DNA from: Sphingomonadales bacterium
GTDB lineage: Bacteria; Pseudomonadota; Alphaproteobacteria; Sphingomonadales; Sphingomonadaceae
DNA length: 63,665 bases
NCBI GenBank assembly: GCA_019750455.1
Contig: JAIEOM010000001.1
Span: 1 to 63,665, forward strand
Direction of reading: 5' to 3'
The translations under genes were made by a program, and so were the position numbers. Shown in pieces: positions 19,063 to 27,990 of the stretch. Below the pieces are notes generated by a model, which saw nothing but the letters and a program-made list of their open reading frames with translations, was not told where the DNA came from and did no database searches. Numbering within the stretch: position 1 is the stretch's first letter; every line of letters starts with the position of its first letter.

Positions 19063-20187
19063 TCAGATCCGGTCGATCAGCCCGCGAGTTGCAAGGTTTT
19101 TGGCGAAGGCGGCAAAGCCCGTGGTCCATGCCGGTGCATCGCGCGAAGTTGTCACCGTGTTGCGCAGTGTGCCCAGCTTCTGCGAGCGGATCGTCACCAC
19201 ATCACCCACCTTGTGCGTGAAGCCCGCGCCCGGCGTATCGCGATCCTGCGTCGGCGCGAACAGCGTGCCGCAGAACAGCACGAAGCCATCGGGGTAGTGA
19301 TGTTCCGAGAGGCACTGCGCGACCAGATCGAGCGGATCGCGGCTGATCTGGCTCATGTCGTTGCGCCCTTCGAGCAGGTAGCCTTCGGGCCCTTCGATGG
19401 TCAGCTCCACATCGGCGCCGCGCACATCGTCTATGGTGAAACCTTCGTCGAACAGGCGGATGAAGGGGCCGATCGCGCAGGAGGCGGTGTTATCTTTCGC
19501 CTTCGACAGCAGCAGCGCCGAACGCCCCTCGAAATCGCGCAGGTTCACATCATTGCCGAGCGTCGCGCCGACCACTTCGCCATGGGCGTCGCACACGAGC
19601 ACGATCTCGGGCTCGGGGTTGTTCCAGTGCGAATCCGAACGCACACCGATCTGCGCACCGGTGCCGACCGCCGAGAGCACCGGAGACTTGGAGAAGATCT
19701 CCGCATCCGGCCCGATCGCGACTTCGAGATATTGCGACCACATGCCTTCCTCGATCAGCGCGGCTTTGAGCTGCATCGCACCTGCGCTTCCGGGGATGAC
19801 CGAGCGGATACCGCTGCCGACCTTGTCTTCAAGCTGCGCACGGATCGCGGCGGCAGCGGATGCATCGCCGCGGGCGCGTTCCTCAATCACACGCTCGATG
19901 GCGGAGAGGGCGAAGGTCACCCCGCTCGCCTTGATGCATTGAAGGTCGATGGGGGCGAGCAGGGCCCAGCCATCGGGCAGCCCATCCTCGACCGGGCCGA
20001 GTGCGATCCCGCCCGAAAACTGCTTGCGCGCTACAGCGCCGGCGACCGTGCTGACCGTGCCCGTGAGATCGTAAAGCGTCCCGCCCTCGATGGCGATCAC
20101 GCACGGCCCCTCGGGCGATTGTGCCCGGCCGATGAAGTGCCCGCGCGGATAATCCGCGGGCAGGCTATCTAGAATCCCGTCGGCCAT
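19063..20187 (-). CDS. xylX: FAH family protein, probable 2-keto-3-deoxy-xylonate dehydratase
   Basis: C-terminus GFVLFCGTLFAPTQDRDTPGAGFTHKVGDVVTIRSQKLGTLRNTVTTS resembles XylX; adjacent to xylB/xylC. Confidence 0.83.
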   Translation of the reverse strand: MADGILDSLPADYPRGHFIGRAQSPEGPCVIAIEGGTLYDLTGTVSTVAGAVARKQFSGGIALGPVEDGLPDGWALLAPIDLQCIKASGVTFALSAIERVIEERARGDASAAAAIRAQLEDKVGSGIRSVIPGSAGAMQLKAALIEEGMWSQYLEVAIGPDAEIFSKSPVLSAVGTGAQIGVRSDSHWNNPEPEIVLVCDAHGEVVGATLGNDVNLRDFEGRSALLLSKAKDNTASCAIGPFIRLFDEGFTIDDVRGADVELTIEGPEGYLLEGRNDMSQISRDPLDLVAQCLSEHHYPDGFVLFCGTLFAPTQDRDTPGAGFTHKVGDVVTIRSQKLGTLRNTVTTSRDAPAWTTGFAAFAKNLATRGLIDRI

Positions 20188-20209
20188 TTCTGGCTCTTGC
20201 CTCCCTCAG

Positions 20210-20223
20210 TGATAGCGCTACCA
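20210..20223. promoter_or_regulatory. putative LacI-family operator TGATAGCGCTACCA
   Basis: Palindrome between divergent xylX operon and GH43 gene. Confidence 0.75.
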
Positions 20224-20279
20224 TAGGGCCACAATCGCGGGCCGACAAGCCCCCAAGCGAGCGATAGGGGTGGGAGAGA

Positions 20280-21932
20280 ATGATGAAACGCAAGGCGGTG
20301 ATGCTGGCGGCGGCGGCCGTGCTGGCGGGCTACGGCACAGCAGCGGCGGCGCGCGATGTGGTCGCGCAGTTCGACTGGCTCGCCTACGAATCGGCCGAGG
20401 GCGAGCCCTCGCCGCCCGCCGGACAATATCGCAATCCGGTGATCCCCGGCTTCCACCCCGATCCCTCGATCGTGCGGGTGGGCAGGGACTTCTATGCCGT
20501 CACGTCGACCTTCAGCTGGTATCCGGGACTGCCGATCCTGCATTCGACCGATCTTGTGAACTGGCGCATCATCGGCAATGCGATCGACCGCACGGACATG
20601 CTCGACTTCAGCGGCCTCGGCACCAACCGCGGGCTGTTTGCCCCCGCGATCACCCATCACGACGGGCGCTTCTGGATCGTCAACACCTGCATCGAATGCG
20701 GCGGCAATTTCGTCATCACCGCTGAAAACCCCGCAGGACCGTGGAGCGATCCGGTGTGGCTCGAATTCGGCGGGATCGATCCCTCGCTGCATTTCGAGGA
20801 AGATGGCACGGCGTGGATCGTCTATAATGATGCGCCCCCCGGGCCGCCCGAATATGAAGGCCACCGCGCACTGTGGCTCCAGCAGTTCGATCCGGTCGCC
20901 ATGAAGATGCTGCCGAAGCGCACCCTGCTTCGCGACAAGGGCGTGGACCCGGCGAAGAAACCGATCTGGGCGGAAGGGCCGCATATCTACAAAGTGGGCG
21001 AGTGGTATTACCTTCTCACCGCCGAAGGGGGCACGGCGGACCAGCATTCGCAGACGATCTATCGTTCGCGCGCCTTGCAAGGGCCCTATGCGCCGGGGCC
21101 GTTCAATCCGATCCTCACCCAGCGCGATCTTCCCGCTGACCGCCCAGACCGGGTGGAGGCGACAGGGCATGCCGATATCGTCCAGCTTGACGATGGCAGC
21201 TGGTGGGGCGTGTTCCTGGCCACGCGGCCTTTTGCCGGGCAATCGACACTGATGGGGCGCGAGACCTTTCTGCTGCCGGTGACATGGAAGGATGGCTGGC
21301 CGCGCTTCCTCGACAAGGGCGCGCCAGTGCCGCTGGTGTCCGCAGCGCCGAAGCTCCCCGCCTCGCCGCGTGCGCAGTGGGACAGATGGCGCGAGGAATT
21401 CCTCTCGCCGCTTTCGGATGAATGGATCGGCCTGCGCTCTCCCGGGGCCACGCCGCAGTGGGAGGTCCGCGACGGGGCACTGCATGTCACCGCCGGTCCG
21501 GCAGCGGCAGGCAGCTTCGGCAAGCCCGCTTTCACCGGCCGCCGGCTGCGGCATCACAAGGCGAGCTTCACCACCCGGATCGACTTCACGCCCGAGCGCG
21601 GCGGTGACTTCGCGGGCCTGCTTGCCTTCATGGACGAGACCCATTTTCTCGCCGCGGGGAAGGAGCGGGGGCGGATCGTGGTGCGCCTGCGCACTTCGGC
21701 GAGCGAAGGGGCAGGGGGGCGCGAGGTAGCTTCGGCACCGCTCGGCAATGATGCGCCTGTCGAACTGAAGATCACCTTCGATGGCGGCACCGCGCTGGTC
21801 TTTTACCGTGCCGCGGGGGCGGAGGCATGGCAGGCGGTGGGCGGCCCGATCAATGTCGAACCGCTCGCCTCGGTCCATGCCGGGCTGTTCACCGGGCTGG
21901 TGGTCGGCCCCTATGCCCATTCGCCCGGATAA
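20280..21932 (+). CDS. GH43 beta-xylosidase with C-terminal beta-sandwich domain
   Basis: NPVIPGFHPDPSIVRVGRDFYAVTSTFSWYPGLPILHSTDLVNWRIIGNAIDR is a classic GH43 beta-xylosidase N-terminus. Confidence 0.93.
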   Translation: MMKRKAVMLAAAAVLAGYGTAAAARDVVAQFDWLAYESAEGEPSPPAGQYRNPVIPGFHPDPSIVRVGRDFYAVTSTFSWYPGLPILHSTDLVNWRIIGNAIDRTDMLDFSGLGTNRGLFAPAITHHDGRFWIVNTCIECGGNFVITAENPAGPWSDPVWLEFGGIDPSLHFEEDGTAWIVYNDAPPGPPEYEGHRALWLQQFDPVAMKMLPKRTLLRDKGVDPAKKPIWAEGPHIYKVGEWYYLLTAEGGTADQHSQTIYRSRALQGPYAPGPFNPILTQRDLPADRPDRVEATGHADIVQLDDGSWWGVFLATRPFAGQSTLMGRETFLLPVTWKDGWPRFLDKGAPVPLVSAAPKLPASPRAQWDRWREEFLSPLSDEWIGLRSPGATPQWEVRDGALHVTAGPAAAGSFGKPAFTGRRLRHHKASFTTRIDFTPERGGDFAGLLAFMDETHFLAAGKERGRIVVRLRTSASEGAGGREVASAPLGNDAPVELKITFDGGTALVFYRAAGAEAWQAVGGPINVEPLASVHAGLFTGLVVGPYAHSPG

Positions 21933-21950
21933 GGCGCGGCGGGGCGCCGG

Positions 21951-23060
21951 TCAGTTGGTCTTGAAGACGTAGACCGGCCCCACCTCGATGCTCTGCGCAG
22001 CGGCGGCGAAGTGCAGGGTGACGGTTGCATCGCCCGCGCCGAAGCCGCGCGTGGCGGTGAAGGGCAGGCTGATCAGCTGCCACCTGTCACCAAGCTTGAA
22101 GACCTTGTCGCCAAAGCCCTCGTAGGGCGGGAAGCCGCCCTGCATCCGCGCATAGACCAGTCCCTTGCCGTCTTCCGTCTGCGCGCTGATCGTTCGGGCG
22201 ACGATGGCGACCGTGAAGGTATCGCCTTCCTTCACCGCGGGGATCAGCGGGATCGCGGTGCTGAGATCCCAGCGGTTTGCGCCTGCCGCCGGTGTGGTGA
22301 AGCGGGTCGCCTTCTGGAGCCAGATCTCCGGCATATCCAGCCCCAGCCAGCTGCCGCCCGTTCCGCCATGCTCCCATGCGCGGTGGGTGGGATCGTTGAC
22401 CAGCTGACCGATGTTGCGCAGGCTATCGGGCATTTCGATGCCGGACGCCTCTTTCAGCGTCGGCGGAGCGGCCTTGGCGATGATGGTGGGCGAACCCTTG
22501 ACCACGATCGCCTGGCCGATCTCGATCACCTGCTTTTCGCCCGCCAGTTGCAGCGTGACAATGGCGTCGGCCTTGCGGATGCGCTTGTCGGCGACTGCCG
22601 TCACCTCGTACCACTGCCACTCGCTGCCCACCAGAACAGTGCTGTCGCCGAACCCGCCGTAGGGCGCGGTGTTTTCCTGAAAGCGCACGCCGATGGTGCC
22701 CTTGCCATCCGCCCGGTCGGTGCTGACGACGCGGGCGTAGAAGCCGACGGTCATCTGGTCACCTGACCGGATTTCGGCGAGCAGCGGGATATTGGCCGAA
22801 CTGGTGTAGGGAAACGCGCCCTTGGCCTTGATGGTGAACACGCGCGCCGCTCCGCCGCCGGGGATTTCGGGCGATTGGCGCGCGCCGGCTTCCAGTTCGG
22901 GACCGTAGCTGGCCCAGTCGATCCGCGTCGGATCATTGACCAGATCGCCGGGGACCAGTTCGTCAAAGGCCTTGAGTTCGGGCGGCAGATCGGCGGCGGC
23001 AGGGGCGGCGAGGGCGAGCAGGGCGGCCCCGGCTGCGAAGGTGATGACGTTGCGCTTCAT
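21951..23060 (-). CDS. secreted protein of two tandem homologous domains (possible carbohydrate-binding), function unknown
   Basis: Signal peptide; internal repeat LVNDPT...IPLL..GD.MTV...AR..S...DGKG...R.......Y.GFGD... Confidence 0.75.
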   Translation of the reverse strand: MKRNVITFAAGAALLALAAPAAADLPPELKAFDELVPGDLVNDPTRIDWASYGPELEAGARQSPEIPGGGAARVFTIKAKGAFPYTSSANIPLLAEIRSGDQMTVGFYARVVSTDRADGKGTIGVRFQENTAPYGGFGDSTVLVGSEWQWYEVTAVADKRIRKADAIVTLQLAGEKQVIEIGQAIVVKGSPTIIAKAAPPTLKEASGIEMPDSLRNIGQLVNDPTHRAWEHGGTGGSWLGLDMPEIWLQKATRFTTPAAGANRWDLSTAIPLIPAVKEGDTFTVAIVARTISAQTEDGKGLVYARMQGGFPPYEGFGDKVFKLGDRWQLISLPFTATRGFGAGDATVTLHFAAAAQSIEVGPVYVFKTN

Positions 23061-23084
23061 GGTCTGAGGTGTCCTCGTGCCTTG

Positions 23085-24116
23085 TCAGTCTTCCTTGAGC
23101 CCCAGCGCGCCGCGCATCCCCTTCAGCCACTTGCCTTTCCTGTGGTCGTAGAAGGGGAAGGTGTTGGTATAGGCCCACACGCACACGCCGATCCCCGTCG
23201 GGGCGAAGGCATCGGTGATCATGCGGTGATACTTCACCCGGTCTTCAAGGCTGATGTGCCCGTCATAGGCGCCGGTCTCGCCCATGAAGGGGGTCTTGCC
23301 GGTGCGGGCGATGTAGGTCTGGATGCTCGCCACATCGCGGGCCAGCTGGGCGGCGTCCTGCGTGGTGGGGAAAGGGCGGCCGACAGGCGGCATGTCGGGC
23401 TTGGTCCACTCCGCGCCCTGATGGGTGTAGTTGAAGGGATCATAGTAATGGAAGGTCGGATGCACGTTGGCATCATCCGGCAGGGGCAGGGTCTCCAGCG
23501 ACTTGATCCCGCTCCAGTTCTCGCCCCCGATGATCACCGCACGGGTGGGATGAAGCTTGCGCACCTCGGCGAGCGACGGCGCCAGGGTCTGGAGCAGGTT
23601 GGTGTGGTTGAAATTCTTGTGCGGTTCGTTCTCCAGCTCGAACCACAGGCTGTCCTCGGGATAGCCCTTGAACGTTGCCGCGATCTGCTTCCACACACCG
23701 CCATGCCATGCGGCAACACCCAGCGGATTGTCGTGGATCGGATCGAAATGGTGGCTGTTGAGGATCACGTTCAGATCTTCCGCCAGCGCCCAGTCGACGA
23801 TCTGCTTGACCCGGGCCATCCACTTGGGATCGACGGCGTAGGGCGGCTTGTCCGAAGACTTGTTGTGCCAGCGCACCGGCAGGCGGATGGTCTGGAACCC
23901 GGCGGCCTTGATGCGCTTCAGGTCATCCTGTCGCACCGGCACGCCGCCCCAGCTGCCTTCGAACTCGGCTTCCAGCGTGTTGCCGATATTGACGCAGGTG
24001 CCGACCGGCAGCGGCTTGGTGACAGCGGGCGCAGCAGCGGCGACCGGGGTAGCGGCCAGCGGTGCGAGCGTCAGCGCTGCCAGCGGCAGCAGCGCTGCGA
24101 ATGCCTTGAGGTTCAT
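23085..24116 (-). CDS. GH5 family glycoside hydrolase, secreted
   Basis: GTCVNIGNTLEAEFEGSWGG, LWFELENEPHKNFN, PFMGETGAYDG. Confidence 0.88.
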   Translation of the reverse strand: MNLKAFAALLPLAALTLAPLAATPVAAAAPAVTKPLPVGTCVNIGNTLEAEFEGSWGGVPVRQDDLKRIKAAGFQTIRLPVRWHNKSSDKPPYAVDPKWMARVKQIVDWALAEDLNVILNSHHFDPIHDNPLGVAAWHGGVWKQIAATFKGYPEDSLWFELENEPHKNFNHTNLLQTLAPSLAEVRKLHPTRAVIIGGENWSGIKSLETLPLPDDANVHPTFHYYDPFNYTHQGAEWTKPDMPPVGRPFPTTQDAAQLARDVASIQTYIARTGKTPFMGETGAYDGHISLEDRVKYHRMITDAFAPTGIGVCVWAYTNTFPFYDHRKGKWLKGMRGALGLKED

Positions 24117-24153
24117 GCTTCTCTCCCCTTTTGCGGGCGTTGGCCGCCCAGAT

Positions 24154-26652
24154 TCAGTCGCAGGCCAGCACCTGCTCGGCATCGCTGCCGAGCCGCACCT
24201 CGCCAATCGCGAAATCGGCCTTGCCCCGCGTTTCCAGCACGAAGGGCCGGTCGACCTTTGCCACATCGGCCCCCTTGCTGCGGAAACACTTCAAGGGGAT
24301 GCCGTAGCGCACATAGCCCGGCGTGACGGGCAGGCTGACGGCGGCATAGCCGTCACCCCCCGGACCGCGCATGCCGATCCGCGCTGCATCGGGCGTGTCC
24401 CACACCCGCATCGTCACCAGCACCATGACGTCGCCATTGGTTTCCCGGGAGAGGTCGATCGTGTCGAACGAGCCGAGCTGAACGCTGGCCGTGCCCCCCT
24501 TGACCGCGAAGCGTCGTGCGCCCTCCTGCACCTTGAAGTTTTCCGCCGTCACCCGCGCGCGGCCGCCCAGCGCATCGGCGGGGAGGGTGGTGACCCGGGT
24601 CTCGATCTCGCCTTGCGTGCCTGCCACCCACAAGGACCAGCGCGCCGCCGGGGTGCCGGCATTGAACCACAACCGGCTGTCACCGCCCAGCGCCGTCGCA
24701 TCGAGTTCGGGCAGCGGCGTCCACCCGCCAGCAGGCGCGGCGTAGTTCAACCCGTGGCCGAAGGGATAGAGCGTGCCGTCTGCCATCTGCGCCGCGCGCG
24801 GCCATGCGGCGGGAAGCTTGCCGGTGAAGTCGTGGCGCGGCTTGCCTGCGCTGTCCCCGACCAGCACGTCGGCCACCCCGCCGCCCTCGCTCCCCGGCAA
24901 CCATGCGACCACGAAGGCATCGGCAGCGTTGAGCGCCTCGTTCACGTACAGTGGCCGCCCGGTGACCATCACGGCCACCACGGGAATCCCTTGCGCCTTC
25001 AGCTTCTTCATCGTGGCGAAGGGCCCGGTCAGTTCGGGATCGAGCAACAGCGCCGCGCGGTCGCCCTGAAACTCCGCGTAGGGCGTCTCGCCGAACACCA
25101 CCACGGCGGCATCGGGCTTGTCGGTGAAGCTGCCATCGGGCGAGAGCACGGCGCTGCCGCCGCCGGCTTCTACCGCCTGTTTCAGCCCGCCCCAGATCGA
25201 TGTCGCACCGGGGAAGTGGGCGTTGGTGAGACCCGTGCCCTGCCAGCTCAGCGTCCACCCGCCCGATTGGCGCGCGATATCGTCAGCGCCGTCGCCGGCG
25301 ACCAGCAGGCGCTTGCCCGGAGCAAGCGGGAGCACGCCTTCGTTCTTCAGCAGCACCAGCGATTTGCGCACCGCCTCGCGCGCCACGGCGCGGTGTTCGG
25401 GCGCGCCGAGCAGGTCGTACTGCCCCGAAAATGCCCGGTCCGAAGGCTTGCCCGCCGTGAACAGGCCGAGCCGCGCCTTGACCCTCAGAATCCGCGCCAC
25501 GCCTTCGTCGATCCGGCTCATCGGGATCGCACCCGATTTCGCGCGGGCGAGCAGATCATTGTAGATCGGCTTCCACGTATCGGGCGCCATGTACATGTCG
25601 ACCCCCGCCATCAGCGCCTGCGGGCAGGCCTCGTTGGTACAGCCCGCCACCTGCCCGTGGGCATTCCAGTCCGACACCACGAAGCCGCCGAAATCCATCC
25701 GGTCCTTGAGCACCCCGGTCACCAGCGAGTGATTGCCGGTCATCTTTACACCCTGCCAGCTCGAAAAGCTGACCATCACGGTGGCAACGCCCTCGGCAAT
25801 GGCAGGGCCATAGGGTTTGCCGTGAATGTCGCGCAGCTCCGCCTCGCTGATCGAGCTGTCGCCCTGGTCGACGCCGTTGTCGGTGCCGCCATCGGCAAGG
25901 AAATGCTTGGTCGACGCGAGCACGTATGGCCCCGCCAGCAGGTTCTCGCCCGTCGGTGGCCCCTGAAGCCCCCGCACCATGGCGCCCACGTAAGAGGCGA
26001 CCAGATCGGGGTCCGAGGAATAGCCTTCGTACGCGCGGCCCCAGCGGAAATCCTGAGGGACCGCCACCGTGGGGGCAAAGGTCCATTCCTGCCCGGTGAC
26101 GCGGATTTCCTTGGCGGTGATCGCGCCGATTTTCTCGATCAGCGCGGGATCGCGCATCGCGCCAAGCCCGATATTGTGCGGGAAGATCGTCGCCCCGATG
26201 ATGTTGGAATGGCCGTGGACCGCGTCGGTCCCCCAGATCATCGGAATGCCGACCCCGCCGTCAGACCTGTCGACCGAGGCGAGGTAGAAATCGTCCGCTG
26301 CCTTCAGCCAGTCCGGTGCTGGCGACAGGTCATTGCCGTTCGGGCCCGAATTGCCGCCGACCAGCAACGAGCCGAGCTTGTACTTGCGGAAGTCGTCGGG
26401 CGTGACGCAGCACAGGTCGGCCTGCACCAGCTGCCCGACCTTCTCCTCGATCGTCATGCGCGCGATGAGGTCGGCGATCATTGTCTCGTGATCGGCGTTG
26501 ACTGGCACAGGGTAGGTGTAGGCGGGCCATTGCTCCGGATGGGCGGTGCCCGGTGCTTCGGCGGTTTGGGCCATGGCCGCTGTGGCAAGGCTCGTCGCAG
26601 CGAGCAGGCCTGCCGCGAGGCAGTTGCGTGTGGGGCCCCAGTGGCCAGTCAT
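24154..26652 (-). CDS. GH3 exo-beta-glucosidase family protein, secreted
   Basis: MTIEEKVGQLVQADL, PMIWGTDAVHGHSNIIGATIFPHNIGLGA, GFVVSDWNAHGQV; C-terminal extra domain. Confidence 0.92.
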   Translation of the reverse strand: MTGHWGPTRNCLAAGLLAATSLATAAMAQTAEAPGTAHPEQWPAYTYPVPVNADHETMIADLIARMTIEEKVGQLVQADLCCVTPDDFRKYKLGSLLVGGNSGPNGNDLSPAPDWLKAADDFYLASVDRSDGGVGIPMIWGTDAVHGHSNIIGATIFPHNIGLGAMRDPALIEKIGAITAKEIRVTGQEWTFAPTVAVPQDFRWGRAYEGYSSDPDLVASYVGAMVRGLQGPPTGENLLAGPYVLASTKHFLADGGTDNGVDQGDSSISEAELRDIHGKPYGPAIAEGVATVMVSFSSWQGVKMTGNHSLVTGVLKDRMDFGGFVVSDWNAHGQVAGCTNEACPQALMAGVDMYMAPDTWKPIYNDLLARAKSGAIPMSRIDEGVARILRVKARLGLFTAGKPSDRAFSGQYDLLGAPEHRAVAREAVRKSLVLLKNEGVLPLAPGKRLLVAGDGADDIARQSGGWTLSWQGTGLTNAHFPGATSIWGGLKQAVEAGGGSAVLSPDGSFTDKPDAAVVVFGETPYAEFQGDRAALLLDPELTGPFATMKKLKAQGIPVVAVMVTGRPLYVNEALNAADAFVVAWLPGSEGGGVADVLVGDSAGKPRHDFTGKLPAAWPRAAQMADGTLYPFGHGLNYAAPAGGWTPLPELDATALGGDSRLWFNAGTPAARWSLWVAGTQGEIETRVTTLPADALGGRARVTAENFKVQEGARRFAVKGGTASVQLGSFDTIDLSRETNGDVMVLVTMRVWDTPDAARIGMRGPGGDGYAAVSLPVTPGYVRYGIPLKCFRSKGADVAKVDRPFVLETRGKADFAIGEVRLGSDAEQVLACD

Positions 26653-26695
26653 GTCCCTCTCCCGCGGCGGTTGAACCCGCCGAGCCTTGCGTTTC

Positions 26696-26709
26696 TGCTA
26701 ACGCTAACA
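26696..26709. promoter_or_regulatory. putative LacI-family operator TGCTAACGCTAACA
   Basis: Matches TGNTANCGNTANCA upstream of GH3-GH5 operon. Confidence 0.65.
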
Positions 26710-26851
26710 TCAATGTTGGAAAATCTGCGGGCCGAAGTCAATCTTGGGGTGCGGCCAGCCTGGTATCAGACAGGCGAGGGTAGAGGAAAGTCTGCGGTAT
26801 TTGTTGCGTTTTTTCGACAGCGAATACGCATGCACAGACAGTTTCCAGAAA

Positions 26852-26865
26852 TGATAGCGATACCA
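26852..26865. promoter_or_regulatory. putative LacI-family operator TGATAGCGATACCA (distal)
   Basis: Matches TGNTANCGNTANCA, 156 bp upstream of the proximal site. Confidence 0.6.
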
Positions 26866-26908
26866 TGAAGGCACGAACCGATTCGCCGAGCAGGGGGCGG
26901 CGCAGCCC

Positions 26909-27700
26909 CTATCCCCGCGCCACCGTTTCCAGCAGTTCGCCCGTCACCGGATAGCCGGCATCGGCCAAGATCGTCAGCCACGGCTTGCCGTCCTGTTCCA
27001 CGATCTGCGGCATGATCGTGCGCACCGGGATCGCTTCGGCCTGGGCCTTCGCCTCGGCAAAGCTGGCGAACAGGGCAAGGCGTTCGAGATTGCGGCGGGT
27101 GGGGAAGATCAGCTTGATGTCACCCCGCTCTGCCGCATCCAGTGCCCCTTGCGCGCTTGTCCAGAAAAGATGGGTGTTTTCCGAAGCGTCGATCGACACA
27201 TCGACCGCGCCCGTCCCCAGATCGGCGAGGTAGAAGCGCGTGTCATAGACCCGCGGGATGTTCTCGTTCTTGGGAAACCACCGCGCGAAGGGGGTGATCT
27301 GGGCAAGATCGAGCCGCCAGCCGAAGGCATCGAGCACCGGCGCGAGTGCGCCGTTTTCGGCCAGCATCGCCCGCGCGGCGGCGGCGGTTTCGGCGGAGAT
27401 GTTGCCGGACAAGCCCAGCGCGAGGCCGGTCTCCTCCAGCGTCTCGCGCACGGCGGCGATCTGGTGTGCGGCTTCATCGGCGGCGAGGCCGTGCTGTTCG
27501 GCAATCGTGCCGGCCAGCGCGAAGTCTGCGGGGTCCACCCGCCCGCCGGGAAACACCGCCATGCCCCCGGCGAAGGTCATATTGCGCGAGCGCACCGTCA
27601 TCAGCACCTCCGGAGCGCCGCCTTCGGGTGCGTTGCGGAAGATGATGATGGTGGCTGCCGGGATGCCCTGAGGTCCGGAATCGGTGATGTCGCTTGTCAT
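26909..27700 (-). CDS. NUDIX hydrolase family protein
   Basis: MTVRSRNMTFAGGMAVFPGGRVDPAD...AAVRETLEETGLALG. Confidence 0.88.
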   Translation of the reverse strand: MTSDITDSGPQGIPAATIIIFRNAPEGGAPEVLMTVRSRNMTFAGGMAVFPGGRVDPADFALAGTIAEQHGLAADEAAHQIAAVRETLEETGLALGLSGNISAETAAAARAMLAENGALAPVLDAFGWRLDLAQITPFARWFPKNENIPRVYDTRFYLADLGTGAVDVSIDASENTHLFWTSAQGALDAAERGDIKLIFPTRRNLERLALFASFAEAKAQAEAIPVRTIMPQIVEQDGKPWLTILADAGYPVTGELLETVARG

Positions 27701-27853
27701 TGCGGCAAAGGATGGCCGCATGGCAGGCGCTTGCCAAGTGCCAAGGCGCACCCCTGCCGCTTTGGCGAGGCACTGTCGGGTTGCTTTACATCTTGCAGTT
27801 AAGCGTTATCAACCAAGGAGCCGGAAATGGCGGAAATCCGTGATTTTTCGAGT

Positions 27854-27870
27854 TTGGCACGCAGCGTGCA
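27854..27870 (+). promoter_or_regulatory. sigma54 (-24/-12) promoter TTGGCACG-CAGC-GTGCA
   Basis: Near-consensus YTGGCACG-N4-TTGCW with exact GG-N10-GC spacing. Confidence 0.7.
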
Positions 27871-27880
27871 TATGTAACAG

Positions 27881-27986
27881 CGGTTCGAATGGTCTTCGAA
27901 GAGAGGTGCGACCCATCCTGGTCTCCGGGTTGCGCCTCCCCGAAAATGAAAAAGCGCTCCGCACTGGTCCTGCGGGGCGCTTTTTT
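27881..27986 (+). ncRNA. candidate sigma54-dependent trans-acting sRNA, ~106 nt, three hairpins, intrinsic terminator
   Basis: Sigma54 promoter with predicted TSS ~27881; 12-bp stem GAGGTGCGACCC/GGGTTGCGCCTC (27903-27914/27927-27938) with CU-rich loop ATCCTGGTCTCC; terminator hairpin plus T6; no convincing ORF. Confidence 0.6.
27949..27986 (+). terminator. intrinsic terminator of the candidate sRNA
   Basis: aaaaagcgctccgc-actggtcct-gcggggcgctttttt. Confidence 0.8.
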
Positions 27987-27990
27987 GTTG

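Noticed and set aside
23848-26868. 1006-aa plus-strand ORF opposite GH3/GH5
   Set aside because: Shadow ORF; GH3 and GH5 motifs are clear on the minus strand
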